Shown here in pieces: positions 61,629 through 64,000 of a DNA stretch of 64,000 nucleotides. The notes under the pieces were generated by a model. The model did not search any database. It was not told where the DNA came from and was given only the letters and a program-made list of their open reading frames with translations. The DNA is from Prolixibacteraceae bacterium (GTDB lineage: Bacteria; Bacteroidota; Bacteroidia; Bacteroidales; Prolixibacteraceae): the NCBI GenBank assembly GCA_003506435.1, contig DOAQ01000013.1, positions 1 to 64,000 on the forward strand, read 5' to 3'. The translations under genes were made by a program, and so were the position numbers. Position 1 is the first letter of the stretch. Every line of letters starts with the position of its first letter.

Positions 61629-64000
61629 TTATTTGGTTGTATCGTAGCTGTAATAGAATGGTGTAAATGGCTCTGGCAGAACAAGCGGGTGTCCGAATAT
61701 TTTTTTCAGAGTTTCCGGATAGTTATTTCTCAGTAAAGGAATGATTGTTATTTCGCCTTTCATTTCGCTGACTTCTTTTGCCCAAACAGTTTGTGTCGGA
61801 ATATTTTTTTTGTTCCCTAGTCCTGAAACCACGACATTATGACTGACAACTATCTGATTATTTTTCAATTCGACAGAGATATTTGCCTTGTCTGCCATGA
61901 GGGCTATTCCGTTACCATCCTTATCGGTAAAAAGGGCAATTTCAACATTCGAACGATTCCCGTTGAAATTGATGTCATTCTTCTGAATCCGGTGAAATCC
62001 AAAGTTATTCAGTTGGTTTTTATCAGGGTAAGAGGGATACGGACCATCACCTAACCAATGGACGTACGAAATTTCAGGAGGCAGAACAAACGAAATACCC
62101 GCTTCAAGAAATACACCGCTTGCATTTTGGGGTGCCAGATTGTAGTTAATTTTCAATACCCCTGTGTTTTTTATTGAGTATTCAAAATTCCCTTCAATTT
62201 TTTGATCCGGGAATTTTTTTCCCCGGTAAAAAACTTCTTTCGTAAAAATCTGGTACTCATTCCGATTGGCGTTTTTGCCGAAACTTTTCGTCTGTTCAGG
62301 ATTTAATAGCCAGGGATCCCAGAAATAATCACCTGTTTCGGGGGCATATTTATCACGGACAGTAATATCCGCCATTTTTGGAGTACGTCCGGTACGGGCA
62401 TGAATAGCACTGTTTATTAACGGGATACTTTTCTTTTTTGAGGTCAATTGAATCAGCGGATTATTTTTCCCAATCCGATAAACAAAGTCATTGGCTTCAA
62501 TGGTTGTTGCGATTTCGTTGTCTGTTATTTTCCAATTTTTGCTGATTATATCTTTCCTGATCAATTCTTTAATTGGTTCAAAATTATTTGTTAATGAAAG
62601 GTTTATGGTGTGCTCGTACACCGTATTCCCGTTGGCTCCTTTGAAACTGAGCTTGATCAACCAAACCGAATTCCATTGACCTTCAGGTAATTCAACGGGT
62701 AGCGAAAAGCGAACTGTATCGTGCGGTGCACATTCGACTTCGATTTGACCTTGCTGAAAAATTTTCTGATTACAGAATAACTTCCATTCCCCGGCAAGTG
62801 TGTTTAGGTTGGTGAAATCGTATTGGTTATAAACTGAAAATGTCAGTTCCTGTTTCCCTGAAACCAACGAAAGCTCTCTTTCAATTATCTGAACAGGAGA
62901 ATAGACTTTTTGCAGTTGCCAGTAGTCTACCTGCGGAGTGCGGTCGGCGTAAACCATCCCGTCGGCTCCGTCAAGTGTTGTTTTGTAATAATGCAACGAA
63001 TCAATCCATACATCAGTAGTTAGTTCTTTTGTGTTGACAGGTTTGTTTGCTGTTTGCAGAATTCCCTGATCCTGAAAATGCCAGACAGCACCGCCTGCAA
63101 ATTGTTTATTCCGGAACATTTCTCTCCATACGTCACTCACATTTCCGAACGAAAGCCCCAAACCGTGTGCGTATTCAGTTTGAATTACAGGCCGGTTTGT
63201 TTCCCTGGCAAAGTTTTTCACCCAACCTGCACTTTGATAATGCGGTGTATAAATATCAACAAAGTCGGGAATATTTTTTTTGTTTTCGTCGAAATATGAA
63301 CCCATTTGCGGGTAGCATACTGGCCGCGTTGGGTCCGATTTTTTAACAAACTTCCCGGTAACTTCGGTAATTGGGGTTAGTGGATTTTCGTTGCCCAGAC
63401 TCCACAGAATTACCGACGGATGATTTTTATCGCGCAACAAAGTAGCTTCGGCCCGTTGCAAAAGGATGTCCTGATAACTTGAGTCCTGCAAAAAGCTGTT
63501 GCCAAAACCAAAAGGCACTTCGCACACCACATAAATACCCAGGCTGTCGCATAAATCCAGTCTTCGGCGGTCAGGCGGATAATGCGAGGTGCGGATGAAA
63601 TTGATGTTAGCCTTTTGCATCAGTAGCAAATCGTCCAAAATTTGCTTTCTGGTCAGCGTCCTTCCGGTTTCCGGTGCCAGGTCGTGGTAATCAACTCCGC
63701 GCAATTTGATGGCTTTTCCGTTCAGTTTCAAAACGGTACCATCAATCGCGACTTCCCTAATGCCTATTTTTTTGCTGATCTTTTGCTGCTCTTTTCCTTT
63801 ATTAATCAGTGACAAATCAAGAGAATACAGATTTGGCGATTCGGCAGTCCATAATTCGGGTTTATCTACAACCAGTTCGGTGTTGTTTCCTTTCAAACCG
63901 GCATTCAATAATTTATCCTGAATGATTTTCCCATCGGGAGATTTCAGTTCTAATTTTATCGTGCAATCTTCAATGGATTCATTTTTTGTGTTCTGAAGTT
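61629..64000 (-). CDS. GH2 family glycoside hydrolase (5' end beyond the window)
   Basis: The frame stays open to the right edge, so the start is outside; about 790 residues are visible. A TTG at 63906-63908 is only an internal codon, because the frame continues upstream with sensible sequence (KNESIEDCTIKLELKSPDGK). The visible part begins in the GH2 immunoglobulin-like domain (VDKPELWTAESPNLYSLDLS). The TIM barrel follows with KLRGVDYHDLAPETGR, FIRTSHYPPDRRRLDLCD, the acid/base in VILWSLGNEN (Glu codon 63387-63389) and the nucleophile in VIQTEYAHGLG (Glu codon 63174-63176). C-terminal beta-domains follow. Beta-galactosidase or beta-glucuronidase activity is likely. It lies 28 bases upstream of the large barrel gene. 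Confidence 0.92.
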   Translation of the reverse strand, partial: LQNTKNESIEDCTIKLELKSPDGKIIQDKLLNAGLKGNNTELVVDKPELWTAESPNLYSLDLSLINKGKEQQKISKKIGIREVAIDGTVLKLNGKAIKLRGVDYHDLAPETGRTLTRKQILDDLLLMQKANINFIRTSHYPPDRRRLDLCDSLGIYVVCEVPFGFGNSFLQDSSYQDILLQRAEATLLRDKNHPSVILWSLGNENPLTPITEVTGKFVKKSDPTRPVCYPQMGSYFDENKKNIPDFVDIYTPHYQSAGWVKNFARETNRPVIQTEYAHGLGLSFGNVSDVWREMFRNKQFAGGAVWHFQDQGILQTANKPVNTKELTTDVWIDSLHYYKTTLDGADGMVYADRTPQVDYWQLQKVYSPVQIIERELSLVSGKQELTFSVYNQYDFTNLNTLAGEWKLFCNQKIFQQGQIEVECAPHDTVRFSLPVELPEGQWNSVWLIKLSFKGANGNTVYEHTINLSLTNNFEPIKELIRKDIISKNWKITDNEIATTIEANDFVYRIGKNNPLIQLTSKKKSIPLINSAIHARTGRTPKMADITVRDKYAPETGDYFWDPWLLNPEQTKSFGKNANRNEYQIFTKEVFYRGKKFPDQKIEGNFEYSIKNTGVLKINYNLAPQNASGVFLEAGISFVLPPEISYVHWLGDGPYPSYPDKNQLNNFGFHRIQKNDINFNGNRSNVEIALFTDKDGNGIALMADKANISVELKNNQIVVSHNVVVSGLGNKKNIPTQTVWAKEVSEMKGEITIIPLLRNNYPETLKKIFGHPLVLPEPFTPFYYSYDTTK

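Noticed and set aside
63906..63908. TTG as the start of the GH2 gene
   Set aside because: The frame continues to the window edge with GH2-like sequence, and the catalytic domains need a longer N-terminal part, so the gene is cut by the edge.
1..64000. Mobile elements, CRISPR arrays, tRNA or rRNA genes
   Set aside because: No transposase, integrase, terminal repeats, regularly spaced repeats or RNA-gene-like sequences were seen on either strand by eye; short or degraded elements could be missed.

Overview
The window is a dense carbohydrate-degradation locus of a Bacteroidota bacterium. The evidence is a SusC/SusD pair, an ECF sigma / FecR anti-sigma pair, many enzymes with Sec, lipoprotein or Tat-type export signals, and AT-rich spacers. 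The N-terminus of the SusC protein and the very large enzyme set fit environmental members of the Marinilabiliales (Prolixibacteraceae-like), but that placement is inference. Every confident gene (37 large ones) is on the minus strand, so transcription runs from position 64000 towards position 1. I see no tRNA, rRNA, CRISPR array, transposase or integrase.

Layout in the direction of transcription. (1) 64000-52021: a GH2 enzyme cut by the right edge, a 966-residue unclassified barrel protein, a clan GH-D-like protein, a DUF4838 protein, a deacetylase-like barrel lipoprotein and a Tat-type PIG-L deacetylase. (2) A 262-bp structured spacer (51759-52020). (3) 51758-17501: GH36, GH123/DUF4091-like, SGNH O-acetylesterase, a GH42-like barrel, GH92, an alginate-lyase-fold protein, a metallophosphoesterase, a Tat-type barrel, a two-esterase fusion, a GH28-like beta-helix, another barrel, a five-bladed propeller, a glycerophosphodiesterase, an MBL hydrolase, a second GH92, another unclassified barrel, a sialidase-fold propeller, an acetylxylan-esterase-like hydrolase, GH78 and a beta-helix protein. 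Gaps are mostly 1-90 bp. (4) After a 141-bp spacer with two hairpins come a second beta-helix protein, an amidohydrolase and a DUF5009/HGSNAT-like membrane acyltransferase. (5) A 508-bp gap (12578-13085) holds only a 50-codon coiled-coil ORF and a start-less plus-strand fragment. (6) The regulatory and uptake module follows: ECF sigma (TTG start), FecR, SusC with an STN signalling domain, and SusD, closed by a strong intrinsic terminator. (7) Last come a heparinase II/III-fold lyase, a GH36/27-like enzyme and a YhhN membrane protein, behind a separate candidate promoter.

How the parts may work together (inference). The STN-type SusC, FecR and the ECF sigma should form a surface-signalling circuit that senses the glycan during import and switches on the locus. 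SusD and SusC bind and import oligosaccharides. Lyases and polygalacturonase-like helices would cut uronate-containing backbones. GH78, GH92, GH36, GH2, GH123-like and beta-helix enzymes would strip rhamnose, mannose, galactose and other sugars. At least four proteins carrying five catalytic domains look able to remove ester or N-acyl groups. No sulfatase is visible, which argues against a sulfated algal or host glycosaminoglycan. A branched, acetylated, uronate-containing heteropolysaccharide fits better. A glycerophosphodiesterase and a metallophosphoesterase in the same run raise the possibility of phosphodiester decorations. Six large exported proteins with barrel-like sequences belong to no family I can name with confidence and are the best candidates for new activities.
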